Notes: generated from the letters alone by a model not told the origin. A DNA stretch of 64,000 nucleotides from Thiomicrorhabdus sp. ZW0627 (GCF_029767005.1 NZ_JARUQR010000001.1:1173028-1237027); one strand, 5' to 3'; positions 9,743-19,115 are shown, counted from the first letter of the stretch. Numbers and translations: made by a program.

Positions 9743-10348
9743 TCAAAATTGTGAAATCGTTGCCGTCACCACACCCCATATCACCATGTCCGCCTCTTCT
9801 CTTACCGGAATCGGCGGATAGTTATCGTTCTCCGGCACCAACCAGGTGCCGGTGGATTTGACCGACAATCGTTTCACTGTAAGTTCGCCGTCCAACGCCG
9901 CGATCACAATCTTTCCGTCTGTTGGTTCGATGCTGCGGTCCACCACCAGAATATCACCATCCTGAATACCTGCCTTTTGCATGGAATCACCTTCAACTAC
10001 CAGTAAAAAAGTCGCCTCTTTGTTCCGCACCAACTTCTCGTTCAGGTCTAACGTGGTTTCGATGTAATCGTCCGCCGGACTGGGGAAACCGGCGACCACC
10101 TTATGACTGAATAACGGCAGAGACACATAACTGTCGTTCGCCGGCTGATGCACCGCAAACCCGGAATTTTCCAACAGGCCTGCCCAGTTTTGTTTGCTTC
10201 GTTTCTGCCGTTCCAACCAATTCTGAATGGGTTCGACCTTAGATTCCGGCACTCGAATCACCTTAGTCGGCTCACCAAATTTTCCACTGCCTTTTTTGCG
10301 TCCGGCACCGATTCGGGCTCCGCCATGTTTTTTTTCATCGTCACGCAT
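9743..10348 (-). CDS. umuD: UmuD-type S24 self-cleaving protein with an extra basic N-terminal region
   Basis: UmuD normally cleaves itself when RecA is activated and then assists UmuC in translesion synthesis. The C-terminal part (about 80-201) matches UmuD closely: cleavage pair A86-G87 in VVAGFPSPADDYIE, catalytic S122 in EGDSM and K159 in DGELTVK; the 36- and 37-residue spacings equal those of E. coli UmuD. The protein is 201 residues instead of about 140 because of an extra N terminus with GGARIGAGRKKGSGK and TKVIRVPES, a basic, DNA-binding-like stretch. That resembles the regulatory UmuD type of Acinetobacter (about 200 residues), so this one may also be a LexA-like repressor. It is divergent from umuC rather than upstream of it. 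Ribosome site AGGGGC before ATG. Confidence 0.9.
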   Translation of the reverse strand: MRDDEKKHGGARIGAGRKKGSGKFGEPTKVIRVPESKVEPIQNWLERQKRSKQNWAGLLENSGFAVHQPANDSYVSLPLFSHKVVAGFPSPADDYIETTLDLNEKLVRNKEATFLLVVEGDSMQKAGIQDGDILVVDRSIEPTDGKIVIAALDGELTVKRLSVKSTGTWLVPENDNYPPIPVREEADMVIWGVVTATISQF

Positions 10349-10358
10349 AAATGCCCCT

Positions 10359-10411
10359 TTTGAATACCGTTACAATATTCATATAATAATTCATTTTCAC
10401 CCACTTTCAAA
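10359..10411. promoter_or_regulatory. Overlapping divergent promoters of umuD and umuC with a dyad
   Basis: On the plus strand TTGAAT (10360-10365), a 16-base spacer and TATAAT (10382-10387) form a good promoter for umuC. On the minus strand TTGAAA (10410-10405) with TATTAT-like hexamers 16-18 bases on can serve umuD. A dyad GAATA (10362-10366) / TATTC (10376-10380) lies across the umuC -35 and spacer, where a repressor would block both promoters. It is not a CTGT-N8-ACAG LexA box. Confidence 0.5.
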
Positions 10412-10435
10412 TAACGGATTGACGGAGACAATACC

Positions 10436-11788
10436 ATGCCGACCTTTGCCCTAATCGATGGCAACTCCTTTTACGCCTCCTGCCAGATCGCTTTCGAACC
10501 GGCTTTGCAAAACCGTCCGGTGGTGGTACTGTCTAACAACGACGGCTGTATTGTCGCCGCCAATCAGCATGCCAAAGAACTTGACCGGCAACTTGTCCGC
10601 CAACTGGGTTCCGGCGGTTACCATGCCGCGCGGCCGGACAGCATGATGTTCCAACCCTATTTCAAAGTCGCCAAACTGCTGAAACAGCACAACACTGCGG
10701 TATTCAGCTCCAACTATGAACTCTATGCCGACATGAGCCAACGCATGCATCGCATCATCGGCCAGTTCTCACCGCACCAGGAAATCTATTCAATCGACGA
10801 AAGCTTTTTGGAACTCAGTGACCTGCCAATCGAAAACCTCACGGCCTATGCCCAACTGATTAGAAAACGCGTCCGCCAGTGGATTGGTATCCCCGTAGCC
10901 GTCGGCATAGGCCCGAGTAAAACGCTTGCGAAACTCGCCAACCATCTGGCAAAAAAACAAGCAAACCTCGATGGCGTACTGGATTTCGGCTCGCTTTCCG
11001 AAAGAACGCAAGCCGCTTTGCTGAAACAGGTTGAAGTCGGAAAAATATGGGGCGTCGGCAAAAAACTGAGTCAACAACTTCAGGCCAAACAGATTGACAG
11101 CGCTTACGATTTACAACAGGCCTGTCCAAAATCGATCCGCAAACAGTTCTCCGTCCAAGTCGAGCGTATCGTCCAAGAACTTAATGGACAGGCCTGTTTC
11201 CACCTCAACGAAACTCATCCGAACAAGCAACAGATTATTTCCTCACGCTCGTTTGGCGAACTGGTGACCCAGTACGACTTCATGAAACAGGCGGTCGCCA
11301 GCTATGCCGCCACCGCCGCCCGTAAATTACGCCAGCAAAACGGCGTCTGTCGAAAGGTCACCGTCGCCATCACCACACCGCGCTACCAAACCGACCGACC
11401 GCAATACCGAAACGTGTACCAGATTCCGATGATTTATCCGACCGATAACAGCGTCCTGATCACCAAGGTTGCGATCCGCGCCCTAAAACACATCTGGAAA
11501 CCGGGATATGCTTACCAAAAAGCGACCGTCTCGCTATCGGAACTTTCCGACAAAGGTGCATTGCAAACCGACCTGTTCGCGCCAAACCCACGTTACTCCG
11601 GCAACGATAAATCCGACCGAATGATGCAGGTTATGGACCAGCTCAATCTCAAGATGGGAAAAGGCACCCTAAGTCTTGCCAACTGCGGCCTGCAACAACA
11701 AGCCCACTGGAAAATGAACCGCAACCTGATGTCGCCGCGGTACACGACCCGCTGGCAAGAGCTGCTTAGAGTCAAAGCGATTCACTAA
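10436..11788 (+). CDS. umuC: Y-family DNA polymerase V catalytic subunit UmuC
   Basis: Error-prone translesion polymerase that copies damaged DNA with the cleaved UmuD dimer and RecA. The 450 residues carry the Y-family palm motifs: D8 in ALIDGNSFYASC and D121-E122 in SIDESFLEL, then the helix-hairpin-helix thumb (about 200-225) and little finger (about 250-360), plus the UmuC-type C-terminal extension. Ribosome site GGAGA lies seven bases before ATG. The usual umuDC operon is split here into divergent genes, so polymerase and UmuD are controlled by a shared 87-bp region. Confidence 0.95.
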   Translation: MPTFALIDGNSFYASCQIAFEPALQNRPVVVLSNNDGCIVAANQHAKELDRQLVRQLGSGGYHAARPDSMMFQPYFKVAKLLKQHNTAVFSSNYELYADMSQRMHRIIGQFSPHQEIYSIDESFLELSDLPIENLTAYAQLIRKRVRQWIGIPVAVGIGPSKTLAKLANHLAKKQANLDGVLDFGSLSERTQAALLKQVEVGKIWGVGKKLSQQLQAKQIDSAYDLQQACPKSIRKQFSVQVERIVQELNGQACFHLNETHPNKQQIISSRSFGELVTQYDFMKQAVASYAATAARKLRQQNGVCRKVTVAITTPRYQTDRPQYRNVYQIPMIYPTDNSVLITKVAIRALKHIWKPGYAYQKATVSLSELSDKGALQTDLFAPNPRYSGNDKSDRMMQVMDQLNLKMGKGTLSLANCGLQQQAHWKMNRNLMSPRYTTRWQELLRVKAIH

Positions 11789-11888
11789 CGCTTTTGAAAT
11801 GAACCTTGCCCGGTTCGACAGCCGATCCATTGCGAATTCCAATAACAGACAAGGCGACACAGGACTCTCATAGCGTCCCGACTTCTTG

Positions 11889-11894
11889 TATAAT
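11889..11894 (+). promoter_or_regulatory. Possible -10 element of hemH
   Basis: A perfect TATAAT about 105 bases before the chosen hemH start in the 210-bp gap after umuC. No good -35 is visible at the right distance, so this is a weak call. Confidence 0.3.
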
Positions 11895-11998
11895 TTCATG
11901 ACAATACGTCGGCCTATGCCGGCTTAAGCAGACAAACCGACACGAATTCACGGCGCAATACGCCGATTTTGTTCAAGTTCGCCAAGGGAGTACACATT

Positions 11999-13117
11999 TT
12001 GCACTATCAAGGAATTACCGACTATCAACACGGTTCGGAAACCGCGACCGGCATTTTAATCACCAACCTTGGTACTCCCGACGCTCCCACAAAAGAAGCG
12101 CTAAAACCTTACCTGAAAGAGTTTTTGATGGATCCGCGCGTGGTCGAGCCACCACCGGCACGTTGGCTGTGGAAGCTGATCCTGAACGGCATCATTCTCA
12201 ATACCCGTCCGGCCAAATCGGCGGAAGCCTATGCAACGGTCTGGGATTCCGAAGGCCCGGGGGCGCCTCTGCTTAACATCAGCCAGCGACAGGTGGACGC
12301 CATTGCCGAACAGGTACGACCGCATTTCCAAGGCCGCGTCGAATTCGAACTGGGTATGCGCTACGGCAATCCGTCCATTCCAAGCGCTTTGAAAAAACTA
12401 CAGGACAAGGGTTGTCAGCGTATTTTGGTCTTGCCTTTGTATCCGCAATACGCCGCAGCCACCAGCGCGTCCACCTTTGATGCCGTTACGGCCGAACTGC
12501 AAACCTGGCGTTGGATTCCGGAACTGCGTTTCGTCAACAAATACCACCGCCATCCGGGATACATCAAAGCACTCGCCAACTCGATCCGTGAATACCAGGC
12601 GGAGCATGGCAAGCCGCAGCTATTGGTGATGTCTTACCACGGCATCCCGCAGCGCTATCTGGACAACGGCGATCCATACCATTGCGAATGCCTTGTAACC
12701 TCCCGTTTGGTTGCAGAAGAGTTGGGATTGGGCAAAGACGAATACAAAGTCACCTTCCAATCACGCTTCGGTAAAGAGGAATGGATTAAACCTTACACCG
12801 ACGAAACCATGATGTCGCTCCCTAAAGAAGGCATCAAGGACATCCAGGTTATCTGTCCGGGCTTTTCAGCCGACTGTCTGGAAACCATCGAAGAGATTGG
12901 TGAAGAAAACCGCGAATATTTCGAGGAAGCCGGTGGGGAGAAATTCGGTTACATCCCTTGTCTGAACGACCGTCCCGACCACACCGAAGCTTTGGCGGAA
13001 GTCGTTCTACAGCATACGATGGGATGGTATGAACGCGATGGTTTCGATGCGGAAACCGACCGCAAGGAACGTGAAACGATTAAACAGAACGCACAAGCCA
13101 TGGGCTGTCCGTTTTAA
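11999..13117 (+). CDS. hemH: Ferrochelatase
   Basis: Inserts Fe2+ into protoporphyrin IX in the last step of haem synthesis. Seen: ITNLGTPDAPT at the N terminus, MRYGNPSI, PLYPQYAAATSAS, the catalytic His in MSYHGIP, FQSRFGKEEWIKP, and the catalytic Glu region CPGFSADCLETIEEI. The start is a TTG at 11999 with ribosome site AAGGGAG eight bases upstream; the longer frame opening at 11969 lacks one. That gives 372 residues, slightly longer than typical because of a basic C-terminal tail ending MGCPF. A terminator follows immediately, overlapping the convergent gene. Confidence 0.95.
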   Translation: MHYQGITDYQHGSETATGILITNLGTPDAPTKEALKPYLKEFLMDPRVVEPPPARWLWKLILNGIILNTRPAKSAEAYATVWDSEGPGAPLLNISQRQVDAIAEQVRPHFQGRVEFELGMRYGNPSIPSALKKLQDKGCQRILVLPLYPQYAAATSASTFDAVTAELQTWRWIPELRFVNKYHRHPGYIKALANSIREYQAEHGKPQLLVMSYHGIPQRYLDNGDPYHCECLVTSRLVAEELGLGKDEYKVTFQSRFGKEEWIKPYTDETMMSLPKEGIKDIQVICPGFSADCLETIEEIGEENREYFEEAGGEKFGYIPCLNDRPDHTEALAEVVLQHTMGWYERDGFDAETDRKERETIKQNAQAMGCPF

Positions 13118-13128
13118 ACCGACGCTTT

Positions 13129-13156
13129 CGGCCGGAGTCAGTTCCGGCCGTCCTTT
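13129..13156 (+). terminator. Terminator of hemH
   Basis: Perfect 8-bp stem CGGCCGGA (13129-13136) / TCCGGCCG (13143-13150), 6-base loop, then TCCTTTTG. Its 3' half lies inside the last codons of the convergent GGDEF-EAL gene, so one piece of DNA serves as terminator and C terminus. Confidence 0.75.
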
Positions 13157-16100
13157 TGCAGAAACTGACGTTCGAACCGCTGGGCATCAACCGGCGGGCT
13201 GGTCAGATACCCCTGATAATAATCGCACCCTTTTAATCTCAGGAATTCGCGCTGAAACTCGGTCTCCACCCCTTCCGCCAAAACCGACAGATGTAGATTA
13301 TGGCCCATCGAAATGATGGAGTTGACGATCTGCATCCCCGCTTCGTCATGCGGAATATCGTCCACGAACTGTTTGTCGATTTTCAATACATCCAAAGGCA
13401 GGGATTTCAGGTAGGCAAGCGAGGAATAGCCGGTTCCGAAATCATCGATCGCGATACGCACCCCCAATCCTCGTAACTGATCGAACAACTGAACCGCGTC
13501 TTCCCCTAACGTCAACAGGCCGCTTTCGGTGATCTCAAGCTCCAACATTTCCGCTGGAAGCTCTGTTTCCGACAAGACCTGCATGACCGTTGCAAGCATG
13601 TCCCGATAGACCAGCTGTTTCGGTGAAACATTTACGGCAAAGACCAGTTCCTTATAGCCCTGTTCGGACCATTGTTTCACTTGACGACAAGTCTCTTTAA
13701 GCACCCACTCCCCAATATCAGCGATCAAGCCCGACTCCTCGGCCACGCCAATGAAATAGGCCGGCGAGACCAATCCCTGTTCCGGATGCTGCCACCTGAC
13801 CAGCGCCTCCGCACCGATCATCTCGCCGCTCGACAATTCAATCTGAGGCTGGTAAAAAACCCTCAGCTCATTGTTTTTAATTGCATTTTTCAACTCAACT
13901 TCAATCGAGATACGTTCTTGAGCCTTATGGGTCATATCGGTATTAAAGTACTCGAAACTGCCGCTTTTTTTCTGCTTGGAAAGGTATAAAGCACTATCAG
14001 CGTGCTGCATCAACACATCCGGGTCGTCCCCATGATCGGGAAACAAGCTGATACCAATACTGCAACCGACACTGACGGTCTGTTTCTGACCGGTCAAGGT
14101 AATCGGTTCGGAAATCGCCTCAATCAGATTACGAGCAATGCGCGCCGCATCGTCCGCATGTTTGAGGTCATCGAGAAGAATCGCAAACTCGTCACCGCCA
14201 AAGCGTGCGACGAAATCGGTTTCACGGGTATGTTCTTTCAGGATTTTAGCTACATCCATCAACACTTCGTCTCCGGCACCGTGCCCAAAACTGTCGTTCA
14301 CCTCCTTGAAACGATCAAGATCGAGCATCAAAACCGCAAACAGCATTTCACGACGTTTGCTGTGTTGGATTGCATATTCCAAATTCACCATGAATTTCTG
14401 CCTGTTCGGTAAGGCGGTCATGACGTCGTGATAGGAGATAAAATCCAGCTCCGCTTCCGAGGCTTTAACTTTGGAAATATCGGCAAACACGCCAATGTAA
14501 TTTTCCACTTCTCCGGACTCGTTCTTCAATTCGGTGATGGTCAACCATTCCGGAATCAATTCCCCTCTCTTGTTTCGATTCCAGATCTCTCCCTGCCAAA
14601 AACCTTTATGAATCAATTCATCCCAAAGCTGCTTGTAAAATTCCTCGGGATGCTTCCCGGAATGAAGAATTCTTGGCGTCTGCCCTAAAACTTCTTCTTC
14701 TGTATAACCTAAAATATCGGTAAAAGCCTGGTTGATTGACACGATCCGTCTCTGAGGATCGGTCACCATAATCCCTTCCCCGGCATGCTCGAACACTTTG
14801 GCCGACAACTTCAACGACTTTTCGGTTTGCAACTTTTCTGTGATGTCCAACAACATACAATGCGTACGCAGGTGATTGTCATAGGTCAACGACGTTTGTC
14901 CGGTCACCTCAATATCACGTACGACTCCGTCCTGACGCACAATCCTGAAATACTGTTGATGCAGTTTTCCTCTTTTCAGAAACTGGGAAAACGCCCGTTC
15001 AAAACCGTTTTGATGGGAGTTCGTCATAAATTCGGTAATGGAACGACCGGCCACCTTCTCCACATCATCAATATCAAAGCCGAACATTCTCAGCCAGGCC
15101 TCGTTAATTTCCACAATCTGACCTTGTTCGTTAAGAGATTGGTAGGCCACCGGTGCCTTGGCGAATAATTCGTGGAACCTTTTCTCACTCAGGTTCAGAT
15201 CATCATAAGCGCGCTTTAACAATACGATTTGATACAGCTCGGAACCGAACAACTGTATCGATTCGACATCGAATTCATCGTAATCCTGATCGGCATTTCC
15301 TACTCCGATGATCATTTTCACCAGCCCTTGATTCAGAATCGGAATACACACAAACCGCTTCAAGTCGGAATGTCCTTCCGGCACCCCCTGTTTATTTTCA
15401 ACCGTCGCATAATCGTTGATGATGACCGGCTCACGTTTACGCACGCAATCTGCCCAAATTCCGGCCTTTTCCACCGGATAATGGCTGTCATACATCGCCG
15501 TGCAGTGATGGTCTAACGTATTACTGCTCCAAGTCACGAACTCGATGGTGTTCTGGTCTTCATTGACGAAATGGACAAATCCGATCCGGCTGTCACTCAG
15601 CGCTTCGATTTTATCCATCGCCATCTTCAACAGTTCCGACTCGTCCAGGTTCGGTGCCTTGAGCATCAATTCAAACAAGGCCTGTGTACGCTGAAGAATC
15701 CTCTTCTGTGAAGCTTCATATTGGAGCTTTTCCGTAATATCCGTCAGCAGACAGTGAATTCTTTCTTCATGCGTCACCATATCTTCCGAAACACTGCTAT
15801 GCAGACTGACATGACGGTTTACGCCATTACCGCAACGAATTGAGAACACGACTTCCGGATGCACCTCTGCGTGATCCAACCAGAGTTCACAACCTTCATC
15901 AGAGACTGAAAGATCGCAACACAAGAACTCCGAATAATGTTTGCCAATCACGTCGCTGACGCAATAACCTAACAGATCACACCAAGCCTGATTGACGTCC
16001 AAAATATCCCCTTTCCGATTCAGCAACAGATAGGCGATCGGGGCGTTCATAAACAAACTAATAAAATAATTCTGACTGGCTTCCAAAAAGGCCTGACGTT

Positions 16101-17133
16101 CTTCAATCCGCTCGGCATTACGCCGGGCCTGCTCACCATTGAATATCCTCATCAGGCCGTAAGCGGTCATGATCAAAGCAATACTTCCGACCAAGACACC
16201 CCAGAACAACAATTGATAAAGCGGCTTATAAACTTCATCACGGTCGATTTTGCTTACTAAAACCCAATTGGTATCATCAATTTTCTGATAAAAAATAAAT
16301 GCCGGATGATGGCGATAATCGATGATACTTAAAAAGCCCTCCGTATCCCCTTGGTCCAACCTACGGAAAATTTTCTTCAACGTCTCTTTGGGATGCTTTA
16401 ATTGGAAGATATCGGTTGATCCGTCAGTCTTAAAGCGAAGGCGATTCAATCTCATCACCTGATTTCCATAACGAGCAATCAGAACATTCTCACCCGTTTG
16501 GGTTTCGACAGGCCAATCTTTGATAAAAGGCATTAGGAAGTGCTTAGGATTAATATGCAGAACCAAGACACCGACTACTTTAGGACTTTTGACATCGACG
16601 CTATCGACCAAAGGCGCAACAATGTCGAGATGAAAATCCTTATGATCGATAAACAGCTCCGTTTTAACGCCCTCTGGATTAGACAAGGCTTTCTTAACAA
16701 CCCCATTGTGAATTTCAGGATTCGATCCCTTCCCACTTTCATTCACGTCAATCAGAACGCGGCCCTGTGCATCGAATAGCGTCACTTCGTCGTAACCATA
16801 GGCTTCGATAAACGCTTTAAAACGGCTCAACATGGCTCCGTAGACAAAAGAGTCTTTTTTCAAATGCTGTATTTGCTCAATGAATTTCTCATGCTGGGAG
16901 TAAGTACGGGCATCCCCCTTTCTCTCATTCAACCAGGAATGGATGTGGGCAACTTTGAAATGGGAAATGTCTTCAAGCTGTTGAAGAGTATGCTTTTCGA
17001 TTTCCCGGGATTGGTAGTAATACAGAACGGATAAGGTGGCAAGAATCAAAAACAGCAACCCAAGCCAAAACACCAGAAAAGGCCACTTTCTGGGATGCGT
17101 ATCACTTTGGCTTAAAACACGGTGCTGATTCAT
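13138..17133 (-). CDS. Bifunctional-type c-di-GMP protein: dCache-PAS-GAF-PAS-PAS-GGDEF-EAL
   Basis: A 1331-residue membrane protein. TM1 (about 18-40) and TM2 (about 310-333) flank a periplasmic double-Cache sensor. Then PAS (about 345-480), GAF (about 495-645), PAS (about 655-780), PAS (about 785-905; RNKRGELIPEW), GGDEF (about 910-1065) and EAL (about 1080-1325). The cyclase loop GGDEF is intact with RETD inhibitory site five residues before it. The phosphodiesterase has EALVRW, EITESGL, DDFGTGYSS, LKID and AEGVE, all needed residues. Both activities may therefore work, with balance set by the sensors. A tandem-repeat region lies upstream; the gene is alone in its transcript. Confidence 0.93.
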   Translation of the reverse strand: MNQHRVLSQSDTHPRKWPFLVFWLGLLFLILATLSVLYYYQSREIEKHTLQQLEDISHFKVAHIHSWLNERKGDARTYSQHEKFIEQIQHLKKDSFVYGAMLSRFKAFIEAYGYDEVTLFDAQGRVLIDVNESGKGSNPEIHNGVVKKALSNPEGVKTELFIDHKDFHLDIVAPLVDSVDVKSPKVVGVLVLHINPKHFLMPFIKDWPVETQTGENVLIARYGNQVMRLNRLRFKTDGSTDIFQLKHPKETLKKIFRRLDQGDTEGFLSIIDYRHHPAFIFYQKIDDTNWVLVSKIDRDEVYKPLYQLLFWGVLVGSIALIMTAYGLMRIFNGEQARRNAERIEERQAFLEASQNYFISLFMNAPIAYLLLNRKGDILDVNQAWCDLLGYCVSDVIGKHYSEFLCCDLSVSDEGCELWLDHAEVHPEVVFSIRCGNGVNRHVSLHSSVSEDMVTHEERIHCLLTDITEKLQYEASQKRILQRTQALFELMLKAPNLDESELLKMAMDKIEALSDSRIGFVHFVNEDQNTIEFVTWSSNTLDHHCTAMYDSHYPVEKAGIWADCVRKREPVIINDYATVENKQGVPEGHSDLKRFVCIPILNQGLVKMIIGVGNADQDYDEFDVESIQLFGSELYQIVLLKRAYDDLNLSEKRFHELFAKAPVAYQSLNEQGQIVEINEAWLRMFGFDIDDVEKVAGRSITEFMTNSHQNGFERAFSQFLKRGKLHQQYFRIVRQDGVVRDIEVTGQTSLTYDNHLRTHCMLLDITEKLQTEKSLKLSAKVFEHAGEGIMVTDPQRRIVSINQAFTDILGYTEEEVLGQTPRILHSGKHPEEFYKQLWDELIHKGFWQGEIWNRNKRGELIPEWLTITELKNESGEVENYIGVFADISKVKASEAELDFISYHDVMTALPNRQKFMVNLEYAIQHSKRREMLFAVLMLDLDRFKEVNDSFGHGAGDEVLMDVAKILKEHTRETDFVARFGGDEFAILLDDLKHADDAARIARNLIEAISEPITLTGQKQTVSVGCSIGISLFPDHGDDPDVLMQHADSALYLSKQKKSGSFEYFNTDMTHKAQERISIEVELKNAIKNNELRVFYQPQIELSSGEMIGAEALVRWQHPEQGLVSPAYFIGVAEESGLIADIGEWVLKETCRQVKQWSEQGYKELVFAVNVSPKQLVYRDMLATVMQVLSETELPAEMLELEITESGLLTLGEDAVQLFDQLRGLGVRIAIDDFGTGYSSLAYLKSLPLDVLKIDKQFVDDIPHDEAGMQIVNSIISMGHNLHLSVLAEGVETEFQREFLRLKGCDYYQGYLTSPPVDAQRFERQFLQKDGRN

Positions 17134-17138
17134 AACAA

Positions 17139-17226
17139 CCTACCGTAAAGAACTGTTTAAAGCGATAATAGCACAGCTTTCCACACAAACGGTAGGGTAA
17201 AATACTCATACTCACAGATAAAATAC
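17139..17226 (-). promoter_or_regulatory. Upstream region of the 1331-residue gene with inverted and direct repeats
   Basis: CCTACCGT (17139-17146) and ACGGTAGG (17189-17196) form an 8-bp inverted repeat 42 bases apart. TAAAATAC occurs at 17198-17205 and again at 17219-17226, exactly 21 bp (two helix turns) apart. This suggests protein binding sites, but no regulator is identified. Confidence 0.35.
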
Positions 17227-17263
17227 CCACAATTAAAGTATTGATTTTATTAGAGAACCCTTT

Positions 17264-17980
17264 TTATACCAGTTTCAGACCGCCATCCACAGGCAAACTG
17301 ACCCCGGTCGTATAGGAGCTGCTCATCAGGTATTGAACCGCTTCCCAAACAACATTCGGCCCCGGCTCGATTCCCATCAACGAACGCTCCAGACGATTCT
17401 GCTTATAAATGTCACTGTCGTCTTCGTTAAACATAATCAGTCCGGGCGCAATGTCATTCACTTTAATATCCGGAGCGAACTTCTGGGCAAAGTTCCGACT
17501 CATAACCTGCAATGCGGCTTTACTCGCAAGATAGGCGACATAATCTCCGGCTGCACCGGAAACAGAACTATCCGATAAGCTAATGATGTCTTTCAAGTCG
17601 CTGCGCGAACGCTTCAGATAGGGTTCAAGCGCCAGATTCAAACGGTACGGAACCTCGACATGAAGCTGGAACATGGCCGCATACAAACTTGGATCCTTTG
17701 CAATCATTTCATCATTCGCCCAAATCGACGCATTATGAATCACCGCTCTCAAGCTGCTGACTTCGATATCCAATAAAGCAAGCATCTCATCGACCGCTTT
17801 AGGCTCGGTAAAATCGACCTGGATTCCGGTCGCTCCCAACGCTTCCAACTCATCGACGGCGGCGTGCCGCGTGCGGTACGTAAACACCACGGGAAACTTT
17901 CCTTGAGCCAAAAACTGCTTCGCCAAATGCAAACCGATGCGCTGCCCGGCACCTGTAATGAAAACCGCTTCCTCTAGCAT
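17264..17980 (-). CDS. folM: Dihydromonapterin / dihydrofolate reductase FolM (SDR family)
   Basis: Short-chain dehydrogenase of 238 residues. The cofactor loop TGAGQRIG (9-16), with Arg where most SDRs have Gly, is the FolM/pteridine reductase signature and points to NADPH. HNAS (82-85), the catalytic Y150-xxx-K154 and DIAPGLI follow. FolM reduces dihydromonapterin to tetrahydromonapterin and has weak dihydrofolate reductase activity. It lies 22 bp after the DUF523/DUF1722 gene and is probably co-transcribed with it. In other gammaproteobacteria folM, DUF523/DUF1722 (ybgA) and photolyase genes cluster; here the photolyase is 9 kb away on the same strand. Confidence 0.88.
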   Translation of the reverse strand: MLEEAVFITGAGQRIGLHLAKQFLAQGKFPVVFTYRTRHAAVDELEALGATGIQVDFTEPKAVDEMLALLDIEVSSLRAVIHNASIWANDEMIAKDPSLYAAMFQLHVEVPYRLNLALEPYLKRSRSDLKDIISLSDSSVSGAAGDYVAYLASKAALQVMSRNFAQKFAPDIKVNDIAPGLIMFNEDDSDIYKQNRLERSLMGIEPGPNVVWEAVQYLMSSSYTTGVSLPVDGGLKLV

Positions 17981-18002
17981 TGAACTCTCTTAAATATTAA
18001 AC

Positions 18003-18989
18003 CTAACGGTAGGCACTGGTATCGGAACGCAACGCCAGCTCCGCCGGATAAGGGTGAAAAAAAACCTGAGTCTGTAAATACTCCGACCCGTAATGATGAA
18101 TAAGGTTCTGCAAGATTTTGATCACCGCAATCAGCGGAATCACTCCTTGCCGGAACTCTTCCAGACTTTCATGAAAAAACGCCTTTTCTTCTGCCGTGGC
18201 CTGTTTTTTAAAGTAACCATAGATATGTTGCAGGACATTGATCATCTGTCCACGACGACCCTTTTCAGCAATCGCCTGATGAAACAATTCGGAATACCGA
18301 AGCAACGACTCATGCAAATTTGCAGTGGTGGCTTGCGCGGCAATAGGGCCCATCTGACGGTAAAGCGCTTCGTCCTTGGACAACAACAAATACTTGTGGT
18401 CACGATGAAACGCCTGAAAATCGGCTACGCTCGGATCAGAACCCATGAATTCACGCCAACGCGCCGCCGAAAAAACCTGCATTACAAAGCTCTCACGCAA
18501 CCATGCGTCTTGCAGCCGTCCCTCCTCTTCGACCGCCAAATACGGCAACGTTTTCTGCAAATGAGCTGTAAACAGCCCCTGTCTCATAGGATCGCTGGAG
18601 CCAAACCACTCTCCCGATTCCCTATAAACCTTGATGCGCTCCAAACCGCAACTTGGCGAACGGGACTTAACGACCGCACCGTCCACATCGCGCTGCTGGA
18701 TTAACGCCACCCTTTCCTCGGCGTACGCCTGCAAACCATCGGTATAGTCGGTATTCGATTTGCTACCCAAAACCCGAACCTGACCTTTCACATCGACCAG
18801 TCGAATGGTTTCACGCGGCGTACCTATTACAGCCGCTTCTGGGCAAAACGGCACAAAATCAGCATATTCAGACAACTGGTTCTTTACGAAATCGTCCTGG
18901 GCGTGTCCGCCGTTATATCGGCACTCAACCCCTTTCAAACAATCCGATACCGCAATTTTCAATCTTGGAAACTTTTTTAGCTGCAGCAT
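18003..18989 (-). CDS. DUF523 and DUF1722 (YbgA-type) protein
   Basis: A 328-residue fusion: an N-terminal DUF523 (about 8-150) with conserved cysteines in SDCLKGVECRYNG, FCPE and KSRSPSCGLERIKVY, and a C-terminal DUF1722 (YbgA) domain (about 185-305) with HRDHKYLLLS and an all-helical fold. The function is unknown; the Cys motifs suggest a metal or Fe-S site. In E. coli ybgA sits next to the photolyase gene, and this gene pairs with folM here. I chose the ATG at 18989 because AGGAGAGA lies just upstream; the frame is open to 19061 but that would add 24 residues outside the family alignment. Confidence 0.85.
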   Translation of the reverse strand: MLQLKKFPRLKIAVSDCLKGVECRYNGGHAQDDFVKNQLSEYADFVPFCPEAAVIGTPRETIRLVDVKGQVRVLGSKSNTDYTDGLQAYAEERVALIQQRDVDGAVVKSRSPSCGLERIKVYRESGEWFGSSDPMRQGLFTAHLQKTLPYLAVEEEGRLQDAWLRESFVMQVFSAARWREFMGSDPSVADFQAFHRDHKYLLLSKDEALYRQMGPIAAQATTANLHESLLRYSELFHQAIAEKGRRGQMINVLQHIYGYFKKQATAEEKAFFHESLEEFRQGVIPLIAVIKILQNLIHHYGSEYLQTQVFFHPYPAELALRSDTSAYR

Positions 18990-19115
18990 TCGTCTCTCCT
19001 GGCATTCCTCTTTGACATGAATCGTCAATCCGCGTAGATTAATAACCGGATTGAGTTCCATTCAATTGACCTCAGCGTCGTTCCAGTCATTATAGTATCG
19101 TGAAAGAAGGTTTTT

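Noticed and set aside
10349-10435. Classical LexA box for umuD/umuC
   Set aside because: No CTGT-N8-ACAG or close variant is present; only the GAATA/TATTC dyad is seen.
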